From: CAYWMP01 sp964459445 | GTDB taxonomy: Bacteria > Desulfobacterota > DSM-4660 > Desulfatiglandales > HGW-15 | Assembly (NCBI GenBank): GCA_964459445.1 | Contig: CAYWMP010000003.1 | Span: forward strand, 17,370-81,369 | Direction: 5' to 3' | Length of the DNA: 64,000 nucleotides | In this document: positions 42,311 to 50,143 of the stretch, in pieces | Layout: each line of letters begins with the position of its first letter | Numbering within the stretch: the stretch's first letter is position 1 | Notes under the pieces: model-generated | What the model was told of the DNA's origin: nothing | Databases searched by the model: none | The model's input: only the letters and a program-made list of their open reading frames with translations | Translations under genes and position numbers: made by a program

Positions 42311-43800
42311 CTATTTTTTCTTGCGAAGATCTATGACCCTCTGCGCCTTGCCCTCATAGCGCGGCAATGAAAAAGGCTCTTTTACTTCAACCACGGCACC
42401 TATTCCCAATCTAGATTGAATGTGAGAAGAGATTTCACTCTTCATTTTCTCCACGGTTTCTTCCGCGGCCCAGGAGTCTTGATTGGCCTCCACCATGATC
42501 TTTAAGGTATCAAGGGCTTCCGGCGGTTNNNNNNNNNNNNNNNNNNNNNNNNNNNNNNNNNNNNNNNNNNNNNNNNNNNNNNNNNNNNNNNNNNNNNNNN
42601 NNNNNNNNNNNNNNNNNNNNNNNNNNNNGAGTCTTGATTGGCCTCCACCATGATCTTTAAGGTATCAAGGGCTTCCGGCGGTTGGTCGATGACGATCTGC
42701 CATCCTCCTCCTACACCCTGGACCTGACTCAGGATCTCCTCAATCTGTGAGGGGAAGACCAGGGTGCCCCGAACTTTCAAGACATCGTCGGTTCTGCCGG
42801 ACACATAATGAACGAGGGGGTGGGCTTCCCGCCCGCAGGGACACCCATAGGGCTCCGACACCATACCGGACATATCCCGGGTCCGCCAACGAATCAAAGG
42901 GTTGGATTCCCTCGTCAAGGTGGTAAAGACAAGTTCTCCCTTCTCACCCGGTTCAAGCCTTTCTCCAGTATCAGGATCGATGACCTCTAAAAAGAAATGA
43001 TCCGCAAGGACATGGAGTTGGTTTTCCGCGGCGGAATGGGCGCAGGTGTGAGCAACACAGGCGCCGCCTAACTCTGAGAGGCCATAGGTCTCGTGGTAGA
43101 CAAAACCGGATGGGAGAGAGGCTTCCAGGTTTCTCCTGAATGAGGGGGCCGCCACCTCCCCACCGAAATCACCGGTTCTCAAGGTCCAATCTTTTTGTGG
43201 ATCGATGTTGTGTTTTTTGGCTTCGCTGGTGAGATAGGCGAGAAAGGTGGGTGTACAACAGATTACCGTGTGCTTCATGTCTTTGAGCCATTGCATGGCG
43301 ACCATAGTTCGCCCGGGCCCTGCTGGAAATAGGGTAGCACCGACGGCCTTTGCCGCCATCTCCATGCAGACGCCTCCCAGGAAAAGCCCGTAACCATAAC
43401 ATTGATAAACCAGGTCCTTTTCGTCAATTTCGAAACTGGTCCAGATTCTTCCCATCTGATCGAAAAGGGTTTCATTCCAGTCCTTTTCAGCAAAGCCGAT
43501 GAGGGTCGGCATCCCCGTAGTTCCCGAGGAGCCTGCAAAACGATGGATCTGCTCGATAGGAACCCCGAGAAAACCAAAGGGATATTGCGCACGAAGGTCC
43601 TTCTTTTCGGTAAAGGGAATGAGAACCAGGTCATCGGTGGTCCGTATATGCTTCGGCTTAAGCCCCTCTTTGTCAAATAGATCTCTATAATAGGGGACAT
43701 TCCTATAACATCTATCTACAACGGCTCGCAGCCTCTCATTCTGGAGAGCCTGAAGATCCTTTAATGAGATTGTATCCAATTCCCTGTTGAAGTAATCCAT
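42311..43800 (-). CDS. Phenylacetate-CoA ligase family acyl-CoA ligase (interrupted by scaffold gap)
   Basis: An AMP-forming ligase of the PaaK class: FAGSSGTTGMPT is the phosphate-binding loop, YGLSELGG and RTRDMSG are adenylation motifs, and the C-terminal part (EEILSQVQGVGGGWQIV to SLPRYEGKAQRVIDLRKK) is complete. The gene is cut by 100 Ns (42529-42628), but the 55 bases before and after the Ns are identical. Collapsing this duplication removes 155 bases and gives one intact frame of 444 residues, the family length. The enzyme activates an aryl or alkyl acid with CoA and ATP. It is cotranscribed with a B12-dependent acyl-CoA mutase, so its product may be the mutase substrate. Confidence 0.85.
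42529..42628. other. Assembly gap of 100 Ns
   Basis: The 55 bases ending at 42528 are repeated exactly from 42629 to 42683. The gap is therefore almost certainly an unmerged overlap of two contig ends, not missing sequence. Confidence 0.95.
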
Positions 43801-43858
43801 GGGTACTCCTTTTTGAAAAAGAATGGAGCCTTAGAAATGATTAGTGGGAGTAGGACTT

Positions 43859-44251
43859 TCAGGACACAAGGGATTTAATTCGGTCGAGGATGGCACCTTT
43901 TGGCGTGCCCGGCGTGAAGACGGCTTCGACGCCCAGCGCATCCAATTCTTCGACATCGTCTGGAGGGATAACCCCACCAAAAATGACTTTTACGCGCCCC
44001 ATTTTCTTTTCCCTTAATCGATCAATCAGCTCCCTTGCATAATACATATGCTCTCCACCCAGGAAACTGGCCCCTATGGCGTCAGCATCCTCTTCCATAG
44101 CCATCTGGACAATTTTTTCCGATGTGTTGAAGAGACCGGCATAAATCACTTCGTACCCACAATCCATTAGCCATTTCGCTACGATTCTTACGCCATTATC
44201 ATGGGAATCCAGACCCATTTTACCTACGATAAAACGTTTTGGTTTTTGCAT
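43859..44251 (-). CDS. B12-binding subunit of an acyl-CoA mutase
   Basis: 130 residues from the ATG at 44251, preceded by GGAG. It has the cobalamin-binding motif DSHDNGVRIVAKWL (DxHxxG with His as the lower cobalt ligand), with GASFLGGEHMYYARE and IFGGVIPPDDVEEL completing the Rossmann fold. Small separate subunits of this kind partner large mutase subunits in isobutyryl-CoA, 2-hydroxyisobutyryl-CoA and archaeal methylmalonyl-CoA mutases. It lies 198 bp after the large-subunit gene, with a repeat stretch in between. Confidence 0.9.
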   Translation of the reverse strand: MQKPKRFIVGKMGLDSHDNGVRIVAKWLMDCGYEVIYAGLFNTSEKIVQMAMEEDADAIGASFLGGEHMYYARELIDRLREKKMGRVKVIFGGVIPPDDVEELDALGVEAVFTPGTPKGAILDRIKSLVS

Positions 44252-44411
44252 TGCAGAAACTCCTATATTGGTCATTCTTGAAAATGAGTAAGATGAGCTA
44301 GAGTGATCTAAAATGATTAAAGTTATGGCAAAACAAATTTGTGAAAACCTCTCTGCTTTCAACTGCGCGCTGCTAACCGTCTACTATCCTTTGCTTGTTG
44401 TTCATATTTTT

Positions 44412-44449
44412 TGGATTTTCAATCTTCAATCTTCAATTTTCAATTTACT
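44412..44449. repeat. Short AT-rich dispersed repeat
   Basis: Runs of TTCAATCTTCAATCTTCAAT-type sequence. A related stretch in opposite orientation (ATTGAAGATTGAATATTGAA) is at about 39588-39615, in the kinase-regulator gap. Both are intergenic and non-coding. Confidence 0.5.
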
Positions 44450-46081
44450 CTACCCCGGTATTTCAAACTCCGCGCATCGCCTCATGGTGTCGGATATCTC
44501 TTGAAGCGTTGCCCTTGCTTCAACGGCCTTCATGATGGGTTCGAATAGATTCGCATCCGGCGTCCTTTCGACCGCATCGAACAATTCACCCAAGGCCTGT
44601 TTCACGGGTTCCTGATCACGATTTGACCTATAATCCTGAATGTATTGAATCCTTTTCTCCTGCATCTCAGATGAATGTCTGAAGATGTTTATCTTTGGCT
44701 TCTCATCCTCTTCCCTGAAGATATTGACCCCCACCATGGGTTGATCCCCATTCTCGATCTCTTCGGCCATTTTGTATCTTGCCTCATTGATCTGATCTTC
44801 AACCCACCCGTCTTTGAAGCATTGGATGAAGCCCCCTTTGTCCTCAATAACTTTCATGAGTTCCCAGATTTGTTCCTCAATTTGATCGGTCAGAGTTTCA
44901 ACCAGATAGGATCCGCCCAAGGGGTCCACTGAGTTGACCACCTTGGTCTCATAAGCAATGACCTGTTGGGTGCGGATGGAAAGTTTATGGCTTTCTTCGG
45001 TGGGCAGTGAATAGGCTTCGTCGTATCCGGTTGTATGTATGGATTGTGTTCCAGCCAAAACCGCTGCCAATGTCTGAATGGTTGCCCTCACGATGTTGTT
45101 CAAAGGCTGTTGTGCGGTTAAGGGGAGGGCAGAAGTCTGTATGGCTGTACGGAACCAGAGGCTTTTTTCATCCTTGGCGCCGAATTTTTCTTTCAACATG
45201 CGTGCCCAGATTCGCCTCATGGCCCTGAGCTTGGCCACCTCCTCAAACAGATCCATGTGGGCGGCACTGAAAAAGGCCATCCGGCGCGCGAAACTATCCA
45301 CCTCCAGACCCCGTTGCATCAAGGCCTTGATGTAGTCTGAGACCAGGGAAAGGGAGAAGGCGGCTTCCTGGACGGCATCCACACCGGTTTCCCGCACGTT
45401 ATAGGCGTTGATATTTACAATATTCCATTTGGGCATGCGCGGAACGATATATTCCATGACATCCAGGCCGATCTTTATGGTCAGATCGATGGGGAAGAAT
45501 GAAGTGATGGCCTGATAGGTGGGGCCCACAAATTGGGTGATGGCACAATTCATGATCGTGCCAATCAATCGATCCCAGGGAATTCCCCGTTCCTGTGCCA
45601 TCAATAGATATTGGGACATAACGATGGCGGAGTAGGGCGGCTGGACGATAATGGTGGAACTGACTTCGTCCAGGGGGATGTCGTTGTAGAGGGCTTTCAT
45701 GTCCTCGTATGTGGAAAGGGAAGTGCCCTGAAGTCCGACATCCGCTCTGGCCAGGGGATAGTCAGGATCGAGACCCAATTTGGTGCCGACGTCGGTGTCC
45801 ATATTAATGCCGGTCTGACCAACGCTCAACAGGTACTTGAACCGTTCGTTGCTATCTTCGGGCGTACCGAAGCCGCTCTGCTGCCTTCTTGTCCAAAGTC
45901 TTCCCCGGTACATGTTTTTATGGATCCCCCTGGTAAAAGGGTATTCTCCGGGATTTGGCAGCTCCCCTTGCCAGTTTTTGTCGGTATAGACCTCTTCGTA
46001 TTCCAGACCGGACAGAGATTTAAAGTGGGGCACCCTTTCGCCCTTGATGTAATTCGGTATTTGTCCTTTTCCATTACCCAT
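44450..46081 (-). CDS. Large catalytic subunit of a B12-dependent acyl-CoA mutase, atypical active site
   Basis: 543 residues, equivalent to the TIM-barrel domain of methylmalonyl-CoA mutase without the C-terminal B12 domain, which is encoded separately downstream. General motifs are kept (AGTQSIHTTGYDEAYSLPTE, VDPLGGSYLVE). Residues that recognise the methylmalonyl group differ: the RQY-A-G site (Tyr89 in Propionibacterium) reads RQQSG, the Arg207 position reads Lys in DLTIKIGLD, and His244 in SGYHMQEAG is Asn in NAYNVRETG. So the substrate is probably not methylmalonyl-CoA. Candidates are a branched or hydroxylated acyl-CoA. AAGGAGG precedes the ATG. The TetR gene is directly upstream. Confidence 0.85.
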   Translation of the reverse strand: MGNGKGQIPNYIKGERVPHFKSLSGLEYEEVYTDKNWQGELPNPGEYPFTRGIHKNMYRGRLWTRRQQSGFGTPEDSNERFKYLLSVGQTGINMDTDVGTKLGLDPDYPLARADVGLQGTSLSTYEDMKALYNDIPLDEVSSTIIVQPPYSAIVMSQYLLMAQERGIPWDRLIGTIMNCAITQFVGPTYQAITSFFPIDLTIKIGLDVMEYIVPRMPKWNIVNINAYNVRETGVDAVQEAAFSLSLVSDYIKALMQRGLEVDSFARRMAFFSAAHMDLFEEVAKLRAMRRIWARMLKEKFGAKDEKSLWFRTAIQTSALPLTAQQPLNNIVRATIQTLAAVLAGTQSIHTTGYDEAYSLPTEESHKLSIRTQQVIAYETKVVNSVDPLGGSYLVETLTDQIEEQIWELMKVIEDKGGFIQCFKDGWVEDQINEARYKMAEEIENGDQPMVGVNIFREEDEKPKINIFRHSSEMQEKRIQYIQDYRSNRDQEPVKQALGELFDAVERTPDANLFEPIMKAVEARATLQEISDTMRRCAEFEIPG

Positions 46082-46123
46082 TTAAAAACCTCCTTTAAAT
46101 CATGCCCACAGGGCATGACCTTT

Positions 46124-46717
46124 TTATTCAATTGATTCTATTCCCCGCAGGAAGATATTAAAAATGATCTCCGAGAGTTCCTTCGGGGCGATGGGACCTT
46201 TGGGGTCATACCAGGAATAGATCCAGTTACACATGCCAAAAAGGGTGAAGGTTATGGCGGTCAATTGTCCTGCCTTCCCCTGAAGAGGGACTAGATCCGG
46301 TAAAAGTTCAGATACGATCTGGTAATATTGCCTTTCTTTTTCAACGATGATTTTGAAATATTTCCTGGGCAGACAGTTTGCCTCATGAAGGAGCACCTGA
46401 GCCTCAGGCGCATTCTTTGCGTATAGCTGGATATGCCTTTCGATGAGATATTTCAACCTGTCTCGCGGATGATTGATTTCTAATAGATCCTGTTCCAGGT
46501 TATCGAGCACCAGGTCCATATAGTTTGAGAGGATGAAGAACAGGATCTCCGTTTTGCTCGGAAAATAATAGTACATACCGCCTTTACTGAACTTCGCGGC
46601 AGAGGCAATTTCATTCATTGACGTATCGAGGTATCCCTTGCGGCTGAACAATCTGGCAGCCACCTTTGCGATTCTTTTGGCCTTTTCGGCATCCCTATCG
46701 TTCCATTTTAATTTCAT
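46124..46717 (-). CDS. TetR-family repressor
   Basis: 197 residues from the ATG at 46717; a GTG at 46726 is the alternative. The N-terminal helix-turn-helix (RIAKVAARLFSRKGYLDTSM, then EIASAAKFSKGGMYYYF) is typical, and the C-terminal ligand domain (LLPDLVPLQGKAGQLTAITF) resembles the FadR/PaaR group that binds acyl-CoA esters. It is the first gene of the mutase-ligase operon and probably represses it through the palindrome at 46761. Confidence 0.85.
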   Translation of the reverse strand: MKLKWNDRDAEKAKRIAKVAARLFSRKGYLDTSMNEIASAAKFSKGGMYYYFPSKTEILFFILSNYMDLVLDNLEQDLLEINHPRDRLKYLIERHIQLYAKNAPEAQVLLHEANCLPRKYFKIIVEKERQYYQIVSELLPDLVPLQGKAGQLTAITFTLFGMCNWIYSWYDPKGPIAPKELSEIIFNIFLRGIESIE

Positions 46718-46760
46718 CGTATTCACTTGTTATTAACATGATCGCCCATCCGGTCGAAAT

Positions 46761-46772
46761 CCGACCGGTCGG
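46761..46772. promoter_or_regulatory. Probable TetR operator
   Basis: A perfect 12-bp palindrome CCGACCGGTCGG, with flanking partial copies (CCGGTCGAAAT and GGTCGAAAAA), about 45-55 bp upstream of the TetR start. Such GACCGGTC cores are typical of TetR/FadR-like sites. Confidence 0.7.
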
Positions 46773-46890
46773 TCGAAAAATAACTAACTTTTTTGGATTT
46801 GTCAAACAAAAAATGCGTTCTTATTTACAGGCTAAGCTCTATTATAAATCTACCAATCGAGAAGTATTTTCTTCAGTTGCTCAGGCGAAA

Positions 46891-46976
46891 CGATGCTGGT
46901 TGCTAGATGCTCGATACTGGATAAAAAACCGTTATTTAATTATATGTAGCATCCAGAAACCAGCATCCAGTATCTG
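46891..46976. repeat. Imperfect inverted repeat
   Basis: GATGCTGGTTGCTAGATGCT (46892-46911) and an inverted copy (46947-46976, about 85 percent alike) flank a 24-base AT-rich loop. It resembles dispersed intergenic repeats. The rest of the 46718-47362 gap carries a short Ser/Arg-rich frame I consider non-coding, plus GC-rich palindromic bits near 47020. Confidence 0.5.
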
Positions 46977-47362
46977 TTCGCAAACTTCACTTCCATAAAA
47001 CGAAATGCGACATTAATCCGCCTAACGTATGGCGGATAAATCCGCCGAATGTAAGCGGAAATAATTGTATATCACAGCTCATATAGACACCTAGAGTATC
47101 CGCTCACATCATTTGCAGATGATGGAATTGAGCGACATGAATTAGGATTATCAATTCGCGTTTTATTCCTTTTGACAACCCCCACTCAATTTGAATACAA
47201 AGGGCAGCATATGCTTATCCGAGTTCATTTTTGTCTCCGCAAGTCGCGGAGGCAAAAGTCTGTGTGTGTCGAGCGAGTTCCGGTTGGTTCGGAACGAACG
47301 GGTGGTTCCCTCTTTTTTCTTAGATATATTATCATTCATGAAAGACCTTGGACATCGTAAGA

Positions 47363-48562
47363 ATGGCTGCTCGTTATCGATTTGATCGTCAAGAGTTTTC
47401 CGGCTCCTTGGGTGATCTTGGAACCCTCCTACCCCTGGGCGTAGGGATGATCCTGATCAATGGCCTGGATCCGATAGGTCTCTTTTTTTCAATCGGGGCC
47501 TTCTACATCCTTTCCGGACTATTCTATGGCGTTACCGTTCCCATACAACCCATGAAGGTTGTCGGCGCATACGCCATTGCAACAGGGTTGGAAGCATCAC
47601 AGATTTTGGCCTCAGGCGCTCTAATGTTCCTGATACTGTTTATCATTGGGGCAACAGGCGCTATCGTCGCCATTGGAAAGTGGACGCCAAAATCGGTGGT
47701 CAGGGGCGTCCAGCTCTCCACGGGTGTTTTACTCATGGTTGGCGGTTTAAAACTCGTGATCGGAACATCCAAATTCCAGGCGCTGCATCAGGCCGTGGAA
47801 CCCTATCTAAGCGTCCAGAGCCTCGGACCCATCCCAATCGGCATAGTGATCGGCGCTGTTGGCGGGATACTGACTCTGCTGTTATTGGAGAGCAAACGAT
47901 TTCCAGCCGGTCTCCTGGTGGTGCTGGGGGGAATGATTATCGGTGGGGTCTTGGGAACGCACGAAGGATTCGATCGATTGCAATTGGGAATCAACCTTCC
48001 CAAAATACTCCCCTTCGGGTTTCCTTCAGGCGCCGATTTTTCCCTGGCACTCCTCCTACTCGTTCTTCCGCAGACGCCCATGACTTTGGGGAATGCCGTT
48101 ATTGCCTATGCGGATCTGTCAAAGGAGTATTTCGGGGAAGCATCTAAAAAAGTGACCTATCGAAGTGCCTGTATCACCATGTCCCTGGCCAACCTGGTGA
48201 GTTTCCTGGTCGGAGGCATGCCGGTTTGCTATGGTGCCGGGGGGCTTGCGGCCCATTATCGGTTTGGCGCGCGGACCGCGGGCTCAAATATCCTGATCGG
48301 CGGCATATTTGTTTTCCTGGCCCTGTTGTTCGGGGCCCACGCCCTGTCCATTGTATATCTCATCCCCATGTCTGTCCTGGGGATACTGCTCGTCTTTGCG
48401 GGAAGCCAACTGGCATTAACGGTCATTGATATGAAAAATCGTAAGGATTTGTTTGTGACGCTCATAATCCTGGGGATCACACTCGCATCAAACCTGGCGG
48501 TTGGCTTTATCGCTGGAATCGTTGTTGCGCATATTCTGAAATCGGAAAAATTTTCCGTTTGA
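47363..48562 (+). CDS. MOT1-like molybdate/sulfate transporter
   Basis: 399 residues from the ATG at 47363 (a TTG 15 bases earlier is possible). About ten to eleven membrane segments. The motifs SGSLGDLGTLLPLGVG, TVPIQPMKVVGAYAIA and LPQTPMTLGNAVIA are characteristic of the MOT1 branch of the SLC26/SulP relatives, which transport molybdate or sulfate and lack the STAS domain. Import of molybdate would suit the molybdoenzyme at 7877; sulfate would suit the SulP and SLC13 genes that follow. The start site has a weak ribosome binding site. Confidence 0.82.
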   Translation: MAARYRFDRQEFSGSLGDLGTLLPLGVGMILINGLDPIGLFFSIGAFYILSGLFYGVTVPIQPMKVVGAYAIATGLEASQILASGALMFLILFIIGATGAIVAIGKWTPKSVVRGVQLSTGVLLMVGGLKLVIGTSKFQALHQAVEPYLSVQSLGPIPIGIVIGAVGGILTLLLLESKRFPAGLLVVLGGMIIGGVLGTHEGFDRLQLGINLPKILPFGFPSGADFSLALLLLVLPQTPMTLGNAVIAYADLSKEYFGEASKKVTYRSACITMSLANLVSFLVGGMPVCYGAGGLAAHYRFGARTAGSNILIGGIFVFLALLFGAHALSIVYLIPMSVLGILLVFAGSQLALTVIDMKNRKDLFVTLIILGITLASNLAVGFIAGIVVAHILKSEKFSV

Positions 48563-48605
48563 AAATCGTCAAAAAACTAGACGGGATAACAGGATGGACC
48601 TGATG

Positions 48606-48633
48606 TTTACCCGCCAGAAGGCTGGCGGGTAAA
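48606..48633. terminator. Hairpin after the MOT1-like gene
   Basis: Perfect 11-bp stem TTTACCCGCCA / TGGCGGGTAAA with a 6-base loop. No T-tract follows on the plus strand, so it may be part of the cassette rather than a terminator. Confidence 0.4.
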
Positions 48634-48697
48634 TGAAAAAAACCTTGTGAATAAATCCAGTTGATCAAAAAATATATCACAACCTGGACGAGGTTCT

Positions 48698-49069
48698 ATG
48701 GAGTATGAAAAAGTAACCGAAGCAATTATCGGCTGCGCTTATAACGTTTATAATAAAATGGGTTTTGGTTTCCTTGAAAGCGTCTATGAGAAATGTTTGC
48801 TCATAGAACTACACAAGGGAGGACTGGAGGCGGAGGCACAAAAGCCCATTACTGTCTACTACGATGGCGATGTCGTAGGAGAATTCGTAGCTGATATCAT
48901 AGTTAATGAAAATGTCATTGTCGAACTGAAATCAGTCAGGCGAATCATCAAGGCTCATGAAGTCCAATTGGTGAACTACCTTGTAGCTACAGGGAAACCT
49001 GTGGGCTTGATTCTTAATTTTGGAGAGAGAAAGGTTGAGATCAAACGCAAGGTTAAGGATTTGAACTGA
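48698..49069 (+). CDS. GxxExxY family protein
   Basis: 123 residues. The name-giving motif is GFLESVY near residue 23, followed by AEAQKPITVYYDGDVVGEF, VIVELKSVRRIIKAHEVQL and LVATGKPVGLILNFG. The E-x-K and D arrangement resembles a PD-(D/E)xK nuclease core, and family members are often found in mobile or repeat-rich settings. The function is not established. It is the only gene between the inverted repeats at 48578 and 49120. Confidence 0.85.
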   Translation: MEYEKVTEAIIGCAYNVYNKMGFGFLESVYEKCLLIELHKGGLEAEAQKPITVYYDGDVVGEFVADIIVNENVIVELKSVRRIIKAHEVQLVNYLVATGKPVGLILNFGERKVEIKRKVKDLN

Positions 49070-49124
49070 TTGATCAACCGGATAACAAAAAAATCAAGTA
49101 AATCCTGTAATCCTGTCTAAAAAA

Positions 49125-50081
49125 ATGCATGAATCCAATTTACATTCTGAAAGAGACGGAAGGAAAGTCACCCTTATCGGGGTCCTGGCAAATGCATTCC
49201 TGATGGTATTCAAGTTTCTGGCGGGTCTATTCGGCCATAACCAGGCCCTTATCGCGGATGCGGTCCATTCCTTTTCTGATCTCTTCACCGATGCGGTCGT
49301 TCTTTTAGGGTTAAGGATCGGTCGAAAGGCCCCTGACGATACACACCAGTTCGGCCACGCCAGGATTGAAACCCTCGGTTCTGCAATCGTGGGCGGGGCC
49401 CTCATTGCAACGGCCGTGTATATAGCCGTCGAGGCTTCACTGAACATCTATCGGCACACGGAGTATCATCCCACCTTTTTGGCTGTCATTGGAGCGGCCG
49501 TATCCATAGGCATGAAAGAGGCGCTGTATCACTACACGGTACGAGTGGGTAAACGGATCAGAAGCCCGTTAATTGTCGCCAACGCGTGGCACCATCGCTC
49601 GGATGCCTTTTCATCAGTCGCGGTCTTGCTCGGGGTAGCGGCTGCCCAGATCAAGCCTTCCTGGTATATACTAGACGCCTACGCCGCCCTTGTGGTGTCG
49701 TTTCTCATCATCAAAGTCGGCTTGGAGACGATTATAGCTTCTCTGCGTGAGTTAATCGATACGGCCCCGCCGCCCGAAGTAATGGACCGGCTGATGAAAT
49801 GTGCAACGACCGTGGACGGCGTTTTAAATGTTCACGACTTCAGGGTGCGTTCCACGGGTGGTATCTACCAAATGGAGACCCATGTCGTTGTTGATGGGGA
49901 CCTGAGTGTTGTCAGGGGTCACGGGATAGCCAAAGAAGTAGAAAACTGCCTTCTGGAAGAAGTCGAGGGGCTCGGCCGTGTGATTGTTCATGTGGATCCC
50001 AAGAGGGAGAAAGAAACGCCAAAGGGTTTGCCAAGCAAGGAAGATTGTGAAAAAAAAGAGGACGAGCCAACGGATCAATAA
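49125..50081 (+). CDS. Cation diffusion facilitator transporter
   Basis: 318 residues with six membrane helices. The metal site residues are intact: DAVHSFSD in helix 2 and AWHHRSDAF in helix 5. The C-terminal cytoplasmic domain (GVLNVHDFRVRSTGG, VVVDGDLSVVRGHGI) is normal. It exports divalent metals such as zinc, iron or manganese by proton exchange. The N-terminal KVTLIGVLANAFLMVFKF is like the MamB/MamM and FieF group. It starts 4 bases after the GxxExxY cassette. Confidence 0.88.
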   Translation: MHESNLHSERDGRKVTLIGVLANAFLMVFKFLAGLFGHNQALIADAVHSFSDLFTDAVVLLGLRIGRKAPDDTHQFGHARIETLGSAIVGGALIATAVYIAVEASLNIYRHTEYHPTFLAVIGAAVSIGMKEALYHYTVRVGKRIRSPLIVANAWHHRSDAFSSVAVLLGVAAAQIKPSWYILDAYAALVVSFLIIKVGLETIIASLRELIDTAPPPEVMDRLMKCATTVDGVLNVHDFRVRSTGGIYQMETHVVVDGDLSVVRGHGIAKEVENCLLEEVEGLGRVIVHVDPKREKETPKGLPSKEDCEKKEDEPTDQ

Positions 50082-50143
50082 AGAGAAACAAAAAAACCAC
50101 CATAAATTAAAAACCCAACCTCAAGCGCAAACTAAGGTCATCC

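Larger units (their letters stand above)
48578..49120. mobile_element. GxxExxY cassette bounded by inverted repeats
   Basis: The left end (TAGACGGGATAACAGGATG) and the complement of the right end (TAGACAGGATTACAGGATT) agree at about 16 of 19 positions. The 543-bp unit contains only the GxxExxY gene, lies between two unrelated transporter genes, and both ends sit in A-runs. This looks like a small mobile or mobilised unit. Confidence 0.55.

Noticed and set aside
47172..47385. Two overlapping plus-strand frames in front of the MOT1-like gene
   Set aside because: Low-complexity Arg/Ser-rich sequence without ribosome binding site or recognisable domain, in a repeat-containing gap.
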